This document shows positions 31,947 through 43,812 of a DNA stretch of 64,000 nucleotides, in pieces. Within the stretch, counting starts at the first letter, position 1, and the number at the start of each line of letters is the position of its first letter. The stretch comes from Torymus aiolomorphi (taxonomy: Eukaryota; Arthropoda; Insecta; Hymenoptera; Torymidae), in contig CM070873.1 in the NCBI GenBank assembly GCA_036365515.1, positions 27,076,085 through 27,140,084 of the forward strand, in the 5' to 3' direction. The notes under the pieces were generated by a model that saw only the letters and a list, made by a program, of their open reading frames with translations, was not told the DNA's origin and did no database searches. The position numbers and the translations under genes are program-made.

Positions 31947-32319
31947 TCGGTCAGTAATAATTTAAAACTCTTTTTTAATGATTTGTGATTGTATAAGTGC
32001 CGACGGATTCCCTGCATTCAGGCGTTCCAATAGCACTTTTCATACACTTCGATCTCTTAGCCAAAAAGCCAAGAACCGATGCTGCTGCAACGTTTGCAGG
32101 CTGTTATATGCCGTGGAAAACGTTTTTTCACGTGCGGGATTATTTACGCCGCCTAGCGGCATAATATGCCGCTCCTTTATTCTAATTTGTTTTTTACTTT
32201 TCTGAGAAAATACCCATTTAACATTTTACTATTCTGATAAAATACCTCCCTCCGTATCCGATAATTATATATTGACGGCTTATCTTTACGAGTGAGCAAC
32301 TAAATATTTTAAAAACATT

Positions 32320-32585
32320 GTTTCCTTTTTTTCATCAAAAAACAAATCTTTAGAAACTAAACTAAAATTAAAACAAATATTGGAACGGCAAAGACCGTGC
32401 CTGGAACTCTGTCATTGCATTGCGTTAAGTTGCTATCAGACATTAAAAGGCTCGAGTTAAAACGATTTTCAGCATCAGGACAAAGGAAAAAATCAAGCAA
32501 AAAGTAAAAGAATATAAAGATAGGAAAAAAACAAGTATCGAGAGAAGACCTATCCAAATAAATTTTGATAAAAATAAAAAAATTA
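32320..32585 (+). pseudogene. Lysine-rich segment, frameshifted copy
   Basis: It matches the minus-strand open frame at 7875-8177 (AACAAATATTGGAA, then TGTCATTGCATTGCGTTAAG and CATTAAAAGGCTCGAGTTAA). A 1-nt deletion after TTGGAA shifts the frame and it then hits TAA. The function is unknown. Confidence 0.5.
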
Positions 32586-33528
32586 AGAAATAAACAAAAA
32601 ATGAACGCGATTTAGAATATAAATATGTGGACTTATATAAAAAAATAATGTTCAGAAAATTAATTATATCATATATGTTAAGAATAAAATAAAGAAAAGT
32701 GCAATACAACACTAACAGCGCGTTTCAGCCCAGAGCGGAGAGCGGGCCCGGCCGCGCGCCGCTGTCTTTTCAATTTTACTACTTATGAAGCCTTCATTTC
32801 TCCAACTTGAAACTATAGGGTTTAGTAGCTTAAGACTTGTACTTTCAAATGTACACAGAGAAATACTAGATACACACCCCTTAGATAATGTCAAATGCAA
32901 ATTAGCCTTTGATTAATTAAATGAATAAAATTAAGGGAGAAATTAATTACACAGCATATAATTAATAGCGAATTCTAATTATACGGCATATAATTAAGAT
33001 TTAAAATTTGAATTAAGTAAAACTAGTTTAATTAACAATAAAATTATACTTTTTAATTAAAACTCGTTTAATTAAGAATTAAATCTTGAATCTTTAATTA
33101 AACTCTTGTAAACAATTAAAATTAATAATTCAAAATTGTATCTTTAATAAAAACAACTCGTTTAATTAAGAATTGAATTTTGAAACTTTATTTAAGCGAG
33201 CGTTTATAATCAATTATAATGAATTCCAATACACATATTTAGTAAAATGTCAAAATTATTATTGGAAAATCACGTCTAATTTTTTTCACGATTTTTAGAG
33301 ATACTGATTTTGTAGAAATAAAAGTTTAATCAAGGTGCGCAGAGCTACCACTACAAAATTTGAAGAAAACAAAAACGCGTCTGAGATTGCACGTTGTGAG
33401 CCTAGGCCGAGATAGCATCTTCTGTTAGTCTCAGCTGAGATAGCATCTTCTTCCGCTCAGCCATCGATATAAACACAGCGATTCCTCTTGTTTAGAAACC
33501 AGCAATTTAAATTTTAGTTGGTTATACG

Positions 33529-33914
33529 ATGGCAGAGGTGTCGGAAGCCCTGGCGGCATTGCCGCCGGAGTTAATTTATCAAATTATTCAAGAGATGAAC
33601 AGTTTCATCTGCGACAAACCGGACAGTGCACGAGAATTTCTGAAATAAAACCCAGAATTTACATTTGCGCTGTTAAAATTGTTAGAAATTTCGGGGTTGA
33701 TAACCCCGCAGAAAGCAGAAAACTTGATACAGCCTAAGCAAGAGGTGAGAGGAACACCACCACAAGCAACTGTAGCGCCAGTTGCATCAGTGAGTGTTCC
33801 TCCACCTAGCTTAGATTTGAGGAGAAATTCAGTAAAGGGGCCTTTGCTGAAGATAAGGTATTTTTAGCTGTTCTCAACCCTGCGGGCCGGTTTCTGGCAG
33901 ACGCTCCCATATAG
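33529..33914 (+). pseudogene. CSTF2-hinge-like unit 1
   Basis: The start ATG at 33529 follows a conserved leader (CTCTTGTTTAGAAACCAGCA, then GGTTATACG). The frame encodes EALAALPPELIYQIIQEMNS, then DKPDSAREFLK. An ochre stop follows at codon 40 (33646-33648), after which the frame continues N-P-E-F-T-F-A-L-L-K-L-L-E and LITPQKAENL. This is the two-part hinge pattern (LPPE helix, EM helix, P-x-x-A-R, NP-x-x-ALL-x-x-L). The PPPQATVAPVAS-type linker and LDLRRNS follow. A short indel after RRNS then shifts the frame, so the usual DAPI end (stop at 33912-33914) is out of frame. Two lesions make it a pseudogene. Confidence 0.65.
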
Positions 33915-34015
33915 GCATCTAAAAACGTGTTTACACATGAATGTAAACACAAGAAATAAAGACAGCGACGCCTCTTGTTTAGGAATCAACAATTTAAATT
34001 TTAGTTTGTTACGCG

Positions 34016-34234
34016 ATGGAAGAAGTCACAAAAGCGCTGGAGGCATTGCTGCCACAGATGATATTTGACGTAGTCAAACAAATGAAGACTTTTATAACTG
34101 AAAGCCCGGACAGGGCACGAGAATTCCTGGCAGAAAGTCCAGAATTTATTTTCGCTCTTCTAAAATTACTGGAAATGTCGGAGTTGATAACCCCACAGGA
34201 AGCAGCAGGCATAATCCAGCATAATGCACCATAA
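34016..34234 (+). CDS. CSTF2-hinge-like unit 2 (72 codons)
   Basis: The ATG at 34016 follows the same leader as unit 1. The frame is open for 72 codons through a full hinge pattern: ALEALLPQMIFDVVKQMKTF, PDRAREFLAESPEFIFALLK, then an L-I-T-P-Q-E-A-A-G-I-I end. It stops with TAA at 34232. The codons after the stop still read A-P-V-A-S and RLDLRRNKESEKAS in frame, so the stop probably truncates a longer ancestral protein. It is the only plus-strand unit with the whole hinge uninterrupted. After AATGACAAG the sequence diverges from the other units at GTATTTTTC, so there is no DAPI end. Whether it is expressed cannot be judged here. Confidence 0.5.
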   Translation: MEEVTKALEALLPQMIFDVVKQMKTFITESPDRAREFLAESPEFIFALLKLLEMSELITPQEAAGIIQHNAP

Positions 34235-34534
34235 GCACCAGTTGCATCAGGGAGTGGACCACCACGTATACGCTTAGATTTGAGGAGAAATAAAGAGAGT
34301 GAGAAGGCCTCTACTAATGACAAGGTATTTTTCTTTTCTTTTTTAATTTAAGATAAAATCAAAAAGTAAATATAAGATCCTATCTTTAAAAAATGATGGA
34401 TTTGTTGTGATATTATTTTATTCTTTTTTTTCTTCCTTATGAGGTATCAGCTCAAAAATATCATTTTATTCGTGATTTAATTGGTGGGAATAATGGGTTG
34501 CTAGGTTACACAAACAAAAGTGGCGCGAAGGTCT

Positions 34535-34650
34535 GCTAGCTTAGATTTGAGGAGAAATTCGGAGAGTGAAGAGGCCTCTGCTGAAGATAAGGTATTTTTA
34601 GCTGTTCTCTACCCTGCGGGCCGATTTCTGGCAGATGCTCCCATATAAGC
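34535..34650 (+). pseudogene. CSTF2-hinge-like unit, 3' end only
   Basis: Only the last ~38 codons are present: SLDLRRNSESEEASAEDK, then V-F-L-A-V-L, an AGRFLADAPI end and a stop. The break falls at CTGCTAGCTTAGATTTGAGG, inside the linker. About 185 bp of unrelated DNA separates it from unit 2. Confidence 0.65.
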
Positions 34651-34749
34651 ATCTGAAAACGTGTTTACACTTGAATGTAAACACAACATACAAACACAGC
34701 GATTCCTCTTGTTTAGAAACAAGTAATTTAAATTCTAGTTGGTTATACA

Positions 34750-34960
34750 ATGGAGGTGATAGTGGAGGTACTGGCGGCATTGCCGCCGGAGATACTACTA
34801 GAGATTATTCAAGAAATGAAAAGTTTTGTGGTAGAAAATCCCGAAAGCGCAAGAAAAATACTAACCGATAATCCACAGTTTGGCTACGCTCTACTGAAAC
34901 TGCTATAAGGTTCGGGTATCATAACCGCCGACAAAGCTGGCAGCATGCTGCATCCAGCAA
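34750..34960 (+). pseudogene. CSTF2-hinge-like unit 3
   Basis: The ATG at 34750 sits after the conserved leader. The frame reads VLAALPPEILLEIIQEMKSF, then E-N-P-E-S-A-R-K-I-L and NPQFGYALLKLL, and stops with TAA at codon 53 (34906-34908). The continuing frame reads G-S-G-I-I-T-A-D-K-A-G-S-M-L-H-P-A-S. NPQxxYALL is the closest of the units to conventional CSTF2 hinges. The unit ends at the second block start (34977) without the linker or the DAPI end. Confidence 0.65.
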
Positions 34961-35697
34961 GTCCTATTGCTTTCACGGTCAGTAATAATTTAAAACTCTT
35001 TTTTAATGATTTGTGATTGTATGAGTGCCGACGGATTCCCTGCATTCAGGCGTTCCAATAGCTACAAATACACTTCGATCTCTTAGCTAAAAGGCCGAAA
35101 AGCGATGCTGCTGCAACTTTTGCAGGCTCTTATATGCCCTGGAAAACGTTTTTTCACGTGCGGGATTGTTTACGCCATCTAGCGGTTACGAGCGGTAGAC
35201 GCAAAGTGATCCGGCGCGCCTACGCAGTGGCACAGAGCTGACTGTGGCACGAACATTTAAACGGTGAGAGAGCTCTTCTTAGTATTTTCTAGAGTATTCC
35301 ATCAAATAAATTTGATATAATATAATAAATTAAATATCTATTCAACTAATTAAGCATATTCATCATTTTTAATGCTTCGGTAAAAAAATTCAATATAGAC
35401 ATAATTTTCTGGTGGATGAGAAAGATATGTAGTTATTGCCTTATTGGTAATGAAATTGTAATACTCAATTGGTTATTACAAAATTATCAATAATATTATT
35501 TGCTTAGGAAAGTCACTTTTATAAATTTGGTATAAATGCTTGACCATTACACGGTCTAGCGTACTACTGAATGAGAGACGCTAAGTGGGTGTAGCATTAA
35601 CTTAAGTAGCGTTCCATGCATATCAAACGAAATAGTTTCAAAATACTGATGTAACTATACCTTATTTCGACATCGTAATTTTATTTATTCATAATAA

Positions 35698-36119
35698 AAA
35701 ATATATAAATTTTTTTAAGTGATGGTATTTTATCGGCGTTTGTAAATATATAAATTTTACGCAGCTTAAATTTTATTATCATTCGATTAATTCTATTTTT
35801 TTTTATTATTTTGTTATGCGTTATAGTTTTGCGATTGTGTTTATTATTACAAAACCTATATATACAGATATTGTTTGAAAATAATATATTTTAACTCAAA
35901 ATGACTTAAAACACGTTTCTATATTTTTTTTTTTGAATTCTTTTCTTTTTCTCAGATAAAGATAACTCCTTTGATAAAACATTTTTATTGTACATTATGC
36001 TTTAACCAAAGCTCGTAGACAACACCTATTATCGATACGACGTCTACTAATAGGCTTTCGCCTTTTTATATTTCTTTTTTCTTCTACCTATATTTTTCTA
36101 TTCTTTTCTGTCTATTTTC
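35698..36119. other. AT-rich DNA, no gene
   Basis: AT-rich sequence containing a T9-T10 run and a short ACGACGTCTACT-type stretch. No feature was recognised. Confidence 0.35.
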
Positions 36120-37315
36120 TCAATTACACAAAGACCTTATAAAATAAATATATAAAATCTATATCTCCAAAAAATTTCAAAGTGATTGAACCAATTTCAC
36201 GCCAGTTATCGTGAGACGAAGAAAATCACTTTTTAAAATAGCAAAATTTTAAATATCAAATATCTCAAAAAATAATCATATGATATTGATGAAATTTTGC
36301 ACATATATTGTCTCTATCACATACAACATTGTCTAAATATAAAATTTTAAACTAATACATAAAGCCGTTCTCGAGAAATTACGATTTGTAAAAAAAGTTA
36401 AAGAAATATTAACCTCAAATATTATTGAAATTTACGGACAAATCTTTTTGCCCAAAGAATTCAGCCGAAAGTTATCCAAAATCTACCCCTAAAAAAAATT
36501 TCAAAGTGATTTTACGAATATAAAGCGAAGTCAATTTTACTCCAGTTATCGTGCGACAAAGAAAGTCACTTTTTAAAATACCAAAATTTTAAATATTTTG
36601 ATATCTCCAAAAGTACGGATTGGTCTATAAATTTTAGCCTCAAATATCTCTGAAATTTATAGACCAATTCTTTTGGCTAAAGAATTCACCTGAAAGATAT
36701 CCAAAATCTACCCCTAAAAGTTTTAAAGCGATTAACCGAATTTTACTCCTGTAATAGTTGTACATAGAAAATCACTTATTTTAATAAATTATTTTTTTTC
36801 TACAAAAATAATCAAGAAAAAGACCTAAAAATTTAGCACATTATAGTATTCTCCATTCTTAATAACAAATAAACATTCATTTCAAAATCTTTTTTTAATT
36901 TTGAAATATAATCTACTTACAAAAAAACTACGTTTTCGTCAATAACTTAGGACTACATATAGCTGGAGGCATAATTTTTGTTTTTAAATTGTAGAAAATT
37001 TTATCCTCCATAAAGTGAATTCATAATATATAAACGATATTAACTTTAAATTCTAAAAAAATGGAAAAAAAATTTGAAAATCGCAATAAAATAAAAAAGA
37101 ATCGCCTTAAACAAAAAAAAAGAGATATTGATCCCAATTGTGTAAGGAAAAATATTTTAAAATGAGACCTGCCCGGTTAAAATCGATCGAGTAGATCCTG
37201 AGATAAAGCGGTATACGTACATATACAGCACCCACCCACACACAGACACACATACACACACACACACACATCCACAGAGACATTTTCTAAAATCGTGTGA
37301 TTCAAACTAGGTTTG
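36120..37315 (+). repeat. H-family interspersed repeat, copy 4 (internally duplicated)
   Basis: Body blocks occur twice or more (CCAGTTATCGTG[A/C]GACAAAGAAA-like at about 36200 and 36545; ATCTACCCCTAAAA at about 36480 and 36705). They are followed by the GCGGTATACGTAC segment at 37209, a CA tract at 37230-37272 and CATTTTCTAAAATCGTGTGA. That last string matches the region just after the CA run of copy 1. The terminal hairpin is missing. Confidence 0.65.
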
Positions 37316-37360
37316 CCAAAGTTTTGTTTTGATGTTTTGTTTATATCGGTATGTATAAAA

Positions 37361-37655
37361 GTTATTTTTTAGCGTTAGAACTATGAGAAATAATTTTATG
37401 AAATAATTAACGATTTTTCCGTCCAGTATCTCTCTGTGCAATGCAATGTGAATATTGTAAGCTTAAAAAATTAGGGGTCGAAGAAAAATTGACAAGTTTT
37501 ATAAAAAAGGCTAAAAATCAAAATCTTTAAATTATTGTGTACTATGCTTTGTTATACAATAAAAAAAAATAATGAAACTTTGTCAATTTTGCTTCGTTAA
37601 AGCTTATAATTTTTTAAATAATTATTTACCGCAGTTCTAACGCTAAAAACTATCT
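37361..37655. mobile_element. Foldback element with TTTTTAGCGTTAGAACT ends
   Basis: TTTTTTAGCGTTAGAACT (about 37366-37382) is inverted as AGTTCTAACGCTAAAAAC (37633-37650). Inner arms pair TAAGCTTAAAAAATT and AAAATTGACAAG with CTTTGTCAATTTT and AAAGCTTATAATTTTTT. No coding sequence is present. Confidence 0.7.
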
Positions 37656-40600
37656 CTTGGTAGGGACTGTGTAGCCATATATAAAATCATCCTCAATAAA
37701 TTATTCATGTGATTTAATTGTTTACTGATAATTTTGATCAGGTTTCTTCAAGTAATTGATAAACGTACCTCCGACTCCTTGAAATTTGTATGCTTCTTTT
37801 TGTTAGTATTAAAATAATTTTTGTAAACCATTGTATTATTCTATTAAATTAGCCAAACGAGTCATTTATTATTTTCTTTCAATCACAAAACTCAACATTC
37901 CTAAAAAATATCTCGATAAGTAGGCCATCTCTCACTGTACGACTTACATGCATTTATCTCGTATCTTCTTACGTGCAATTCCAAAACACTAACCGTCTCC
38001 CACTACCATAACCTTCCCGACCGCACCAAAAAAAACCGCACACTGGACATTCCCATCTCTCACTTTCGCAGAGAAATCTCCTTGTTTACGCGCGCGCCGG
38101 AGCACGACAGCGGCGGCGCCTAGAGGACCGGAACTGCCCACCTGCGCGAGCGGCCCCGTGACGTAATCCAATCAATTCGCAAGCAAGTTTAATTGAACCC
38201 AAACAATGCGCGCGGTGGCGCAGCTGCTACAAAAACCGAATGAAAATTTATGTTACGCCGGAGTTTAATTGCGAGCTTAATTAATCAGCGCGCCCGCGCG
38301 AAAGACGGTCGATCTGCATTTGTCGGTTATTCCTAGTCGTTATGCAAAGTTATAGACTCGTGATGGCGCGTATATTCGGTGCTTATTGAATGCTATAGCA
38401 GCAGCGGAGGTTTACCTCCCCTCCCCCCTCCCTCCGAGCTTTCAAGAAAATGTGAATGGCGTAGTCTTCTTTTTTTTCCTCAATTGTGTGTGATCTGATA
38501 AAGTTCATGGCTATAGCGGCACACAGCCTTTGTAATTCTATAGTTATTTTCTACCGCATTGTCGTGCCTGGGGTATAGAGTTACAAGAACGCGCGTGTTG
38601 ATCTTTCAGAACTCCGATCGTCTTTGCGGAAAGAAAAGCCACGCACAACACGTGTAAATATATATATACACACACAATTGTGCAATTGTCGCGGTTACAT
38701 AAGCAGCCAGAAAACGAAGACGAAGCATGAGGCATTTGGTATCGAAAGCGCTGTGTGAGTATGCGGATCAAGGCGGAAATAGTGAATTTTTTCTCTACCG
38801 AACCAGGCTTCGGGGGTTTTGAAGTTTTCACATTGGAGATTGATGAAAGAATGCGCGAATTATTTATCGCAAGAGGTGGAAACGAAGAATCTTTTCAGTA
38901 ATTTTAGGGATGTACCAGTGACGTCAATACGCCTCACTCGCTTCTCGATATGCAGTCTTAATACGCAGATCATCGATGGCGTTTTGGAATTTGCAATTTT
39001 AAAATTTAATATCAGAGCTGCCCGGTAATAAAGCCCCGGTGTATTATAAATACTTCTGGGAGTAAACTTTTTAGCCTAAAAACGAAGAATGCGGGATAAA
39101 GATAGCAGACGCGAGCTAATATACATTGTTCGATGAATTGTTTTTTCCGTAAATCAGTGAAAGATGCTCGAAGGTTTTGAACTAAAAGAGGCAGCAGTTA
39201 TTTATACAAAAAGTATAACAAGTTTTTCTTTTGAAATGTAGCAAATGTAAAGAGAGAGCTAGAATAAAATGCCAGAGAAGAAGAATTATCAAGATTTCCC
39301 AAAAATTTGCATATACTTTTATCTTTCAAGTAACATTGTCCTCCTCTTTGTAATGTTAAAACCCCTGCCTCTGCTTACACAATATCGTAAAATGTGTACA
39401 TTTGAATTCATTTACAAAAACTTTATTCTCCTCACGACAATCCATCGAAACCCCCACTGTCGTAGCAACAATAATCCATGCGGAATCGATATAATCGCGC
39501 GCCCACAAGCTGCCACTCGCTATTGTTATTATTATTATTATTCTCTGCGTCTCCTTCTCTCTCTCTCTTTCTCTCGCTCATCCTCCCGCGCTAATTAAGT
39601 CGGCGAGTACGCAAATTAACTGTCTCGAGCTCCGTGTATTAGTGTGCCGGCTATTTTCAGAGGATCTTATTAGCGTGCGGAGCTCGGGAGTAATTGTCGC
39701 GGCTGCTTGTTTGTGATGTCGCCTCTCGCGGGAAAGCCGCCGCCGCTTTTTCGAATTCAAAATTTCGGAGTCGGTCTGTCGTTTGGGTTGACTTCTCTTT
39801 GTTGTTCATTATTTAACTTTTGTGTGATCCATCTTTTTCTTTTTGTTTTGTTTTTTTTTCATGGTTCTATGATGATTTTACGTTTTATTGGACCATCTTT
39901 ATGGTATATTTTTGTATATATAAAAGGGTATCTTTATTCCCGTTTAAAAATAAAATAAATAATACAATATTTATTACCACATTTTTTTTAATCATCAAAT
40001 AATTAGAGAAAATCATTTGACGGCTTTAGAGATGTTTTAATTGTACGAAAAATGTCCACAGCACTGCAGTAATTTTGCAATGAATATTCATTGGGTTTCG
40101 TTCTGACTCATTCCAGTTGATAATGAGGTGCGAGATTCGCGCATTATTCTTAAACTTATTTATTCAAACTTAATAGTCCTCGTAGGGAATGTAAATTAGA
40201 AGAGCGAAGAGGGGTAATTAACATAATCCTCGGGCAATCCTCGGAATTCTTGGGCTTCATCAACATTCGAGATCCGCATTAATTTTCCAGTCGTTAAATA
40301 ATACATATATATATATGCACGACATGTTATATATACTGTAACATCATGACCCATATTCAAAATTTCGAAATTAAACTCATCGTTTTCTCCACATACAGAC
40401 ATGTGAGGATCATCCGAATACGTGTAACATTATTCGGCTCTTGAGCTCCATTTTGCCACATTACAAATTTAGCGCGCGATGACGTCGCGACGTCGACGCG
40501 ACCCTGCGATCTTTAAAATCCTCTCTCAGCCCGCGCGCTTCAATTGTTGTCCGGGATGGAATGAAAAGAACGGGGACCAGGTAAAAAGTAAAAGTGCGCT

Positions 40601-43293
40601 CGCGTGGCGTGAAAGAAGTTTCATGAAGAAACCAGGCCGCGTACTATACGAAAATAAAGCCGGGGCTGTAAAATGAAAATTTTTGCGGTTTTTTTTTGTG
40701 TTGAGCGCGGGAAATCTGGGTTGGAAGAGTGTGCTGAAATATTTCCTCCGTCGGGATGTGTTTTTTATGAGTTGCCGCGGAGTAAATTTTGCAATTACTC
40801 TGCGATGGTATAAAAATGTACTCGCCTTTAATTTTTGACATGAAATTTCGTACACTTTTTGATGATACGAGAGACCCTTAAATCTATAAATAGAGAGAGA
40901 CGAGAAATTCTATTTTAAATAGTCGCGTCAATTCGATGAATAATGTTGTCTATTTACGGTACTGTTCCAATTCTAAAAATATTGAGTTTTTAAGAATTGA
41001 TTAATATGACGTTTTAATTTCGTCTATAATAAAACTAAAATTAGAAACATCTCTGTAGTTCTTTCGTGTATAATTCATGATTCATATACTTTAATCAGGC
41101 AGACTTTTAATTATAAATAATTCATTCGTTAATCATGTATATCTGAACTATATTATATGTATAAATTTTGATTCGCATTTGAAGGATTTTAATTCAATGT
41201 TCACTACAATCTTTTATTTAAATAAACAAATGATAAAGGAATATCTCTATCTAAGAATTACCAATGAATTAAAAAAACTTAGCTCACAACTACTTTCGTT
41301 TAATCAGAATTGTGCCACTTCATTACCAGTATTTTTGAAAAATTTCCTAGTTACCGGCGGGTCAAGCTGCAAAAACGACAAACAAAAGTTGACATCGAAA
41401 TGTCCTTTTCCGAACCCGACCACCAAATTCCCATCCAAGTTCCCGACAAACGACCCAACAACCGCCCTAACTCCACTCCACTCCAATAACCACGAAACTT
41501 TCTTCTTCCTTCGCGCCTCTGTCCCACAATGAACCGCCCATTAATCGACACGGTATAGCGCGCCTTTATATACACCAACGCAGCCAGCGCGCCGATAATT
41601 AGCGGCTAAGTGGATCGGCTGGAGATGTGCTTCCGAGCTGTCGATCGCAAAGGCGACCTACTTGCCTGCAGCGCACCCTTCGCGAAAACGCGCGGCTCGG
41701 TTAATTTTAGAGGGAGAGACGGTTGGTGGTTTCTTTGAGGCGACGGATAGGTGGTCAAAGGTACGTGCGCGCTTTTTAAATGCGCGGCGGCTTTGGGGGG
41801 AATTTCGGGATTTATGGTAGCGGTGGGAAAAGTTTGTTGTATAATTAGGCAGTTTTCGATCGGTTAATTAGTGTAATAAACGGAACTTACACTCGGAGGA
41901 TTTCACGGTGACAGAACTTTTCGTACAAAACGGTGCCGCGCAAACTCACGAGCGAAATAATTTTGAGTTAATTTACGCGTGATATATATTAAAAATGTCA
42001 GAAAGTTTATCCTTTATTAAAATACATCCGTTCGTTCCGCATTAATATATAACGTTTTTTTTTAGTTATTTTCCTCTTTAACGAGGCTTCGATAAACGTC
42101 GAGACCCTTCGAGTTCCCGTCAAATATTTTACTTCTCTTCTTCCCCCCATCTCGTGATCGATATTGACACGTGCAATTAATTAAAACTGAAAGGAGCTCG
42201 TTCGGTTACATCGTTCGTCCCTGCTGAAAGGACAAAGAAATTAGCTACGTGGAATTTTGAAGGATGCGAGTCGGTTCCAGTGTCAATTAATTTTGATTTT
42301 TTTACTAGTTCTTTTTCCGCGCGTTGATGAATCCTACCGAATATCGAAGAAAATAAACGAAATATTAGAAAAAAAAATAATCTAGGCTACCATTTATTAC
42401 AACTTTGTTTTACAATGCTATTTTTAGACTTTAACCTTTCATTCAAGTATCACTTTACCCGCGAAGGTCTTAAAGCTCGCTTAATGAAGTACGAGTAAAC
42501 AGAACCACACAATAATTATCTTCTGCTAATAAAGAAATAACGAAATACTCTATAAGGAACAGTCAATTTCCACGACAACGTTTACAACCTCCCAAGGGTA
42601 CTGCGCCCTCAATTTAAATAATTCACCCCACATTCTTCTCGGGAAATTGTACCCGCACTTACAGCCAACCCAAGCACCAGCCCGACAAAAATTGCCACCC
42701 AACACACACTCACACAGCCGCACGGCATATCAATAAACCCCTTTGGCATGTCAAACGTCTAATTCAACCCACGACACACAAAGACAGAATATATACGTCT
42801 CCCTCGAGTCTTCGCCGCGAAAAAGCGGGTCAACAGTTTTCCAGAGGGGCTGTGTGTGCGCGAGCTAGCGGAAAGAAAAAGGTTTTGTTTTTATATCGCG
42901 CGGGGGTGGGGGAGAGGGAAAAAAATGGGACGAGGGGATGAAAGAGCCGCCGATTGTTTTGCGCGCGAGGTGTGCCGACGACGACGGCGACGGCGCTCGT
43001 TTAATCCTTTGTGGGCGGCAGCGGTGGTTTTCTCTCTTTCAGAGCTGCGGGAATTGGTCCGCTGTGTGGGAAGCGAGATGAGGATTGGAATTGCAGTGGG
43101 ATCCGCGTGAGTGGATTGCTGTAAGCGGCGAGTGTATTGTTTGTCCGTTCTGTTTATTCAGAGCGGTGTTAAACTATGTGTCAATGGTGGGTGTGTATGC
43201 AGTTTTATATTTTTTAGAGGTGTATGATTCGAAATGAGGAGGATGATTTTTATTTACGTTTAAGACGTTTCTTGTTCATACTATACGAGCAAC
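37656..43293. other. Long unique stretch, CpG-rich islands, no gene recognised
   Basis: In 5.6 kb I see no repeat pair or convincing coding frame. CpG-rich blocks at 37980-38400, 39480-39720, 40430-40700, 41560-41960 and 42560-43110 contain TAATTAA strings (for example 38250-38285). A 68-codon minus frame at 40402-40196 has protein-like composition but no recognised domain. The texture suggests regulatory or intronic DNA. Confidence 0.4.
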
Positions 43294-43812
43294 ATTCAAA
43301 CGCGTTGCGCGCGTGTTATTTTGTTTTTGAGGTTATGAATATATATTTTTCATTAAAATTTCATTTAACCCTTTCAGTCACGTAATTCAGTTGTGAAGAC
43401 ACGTTTTTTTTACATATATTTGATTATAACAATTATGGATTGACAAAAAACCATATTCGATTTAAGTTTAAGTCTTTTACTACTTGAAAATGCGAAAAGG
43501 ATTTTGCATGGAATATAACAAAAAATGATAAAAAAAAAAACAAAAAAAAAACAGGGTGCCGATATATCGGCTCCTGTGACTGAAAGGGTTAAATTAGTGT
43601 AAATGGTAGGTTAATCAGATCATTTTTCAAAACAAAAAATTAATTAGTGATTTAGTTTCAAATAGCTAAGAATAAAAATTCAATTTCAAAAATTCAAATG
43701 TATCGGAAGTAGCGAATCTTTTCGCGCCTATTATATACAGACCAATCAAAATCAATCTTTAAATGCTTCACAACATCCGGCTGTCATTTTTTTAAGAGTG
43801 GATGCTTGAGTT
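43294..43812 (+). repeat. GCGC-ended repeat family, single-arm copy 2
   Basis: ATTCAAACGCGTTGCGCGCG starts the copy and the end reads AATCTTTAAATGCTTCACAA, then TTTTTTAAGAGTGGA. Both match the left arm of 46391-47212. It is interrupted by the TTAA element at 43365-43592. Confidence 0.75.
43365..43592. mobile_element. piggyBac-type MITE, TTAA TSD
   Basis: TTAA at 43365-43368 and 43589-43592 flanks a 220-bp element with inverted ends CCCTTTCAGTCACG / TGTGACTGAAAGGG. CCC…GGG termini on a TTAA duplication are the classical piggyBac signature. The interior has a GCCGATATATCGGC palindrome and A-runs but no coding sequence. It is inserted into the GCGC-family repeat and is therefore younger than it. 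Confidence 0.9.

Larger units (their letters stand above)
31947..35697 (+). repeat. CSTF2-like repeat block, plus-strand copy
   Basis: In order the block holds: block start (31947-32200), the lysine-rich segment (32300-32580), the CTTCATTTCTCCAACTTGAA segment (about 32790-32850), 500 bp of AT-rich DNA rich in TTTAATTAA (32870-33370), hinge units (33400-34960), a second block start (34977-35200) and the 430-bp non-coding tail (35265-35697). The minus copy at 6294-8520 has the same parts with fewer hinge units. Block starts at 31947 and 34977 are very similar through CATTCAGGCGTTCCAATAGC and the AAAACGTTTTTTCACGTGCG segment. Confidence 0.75.
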
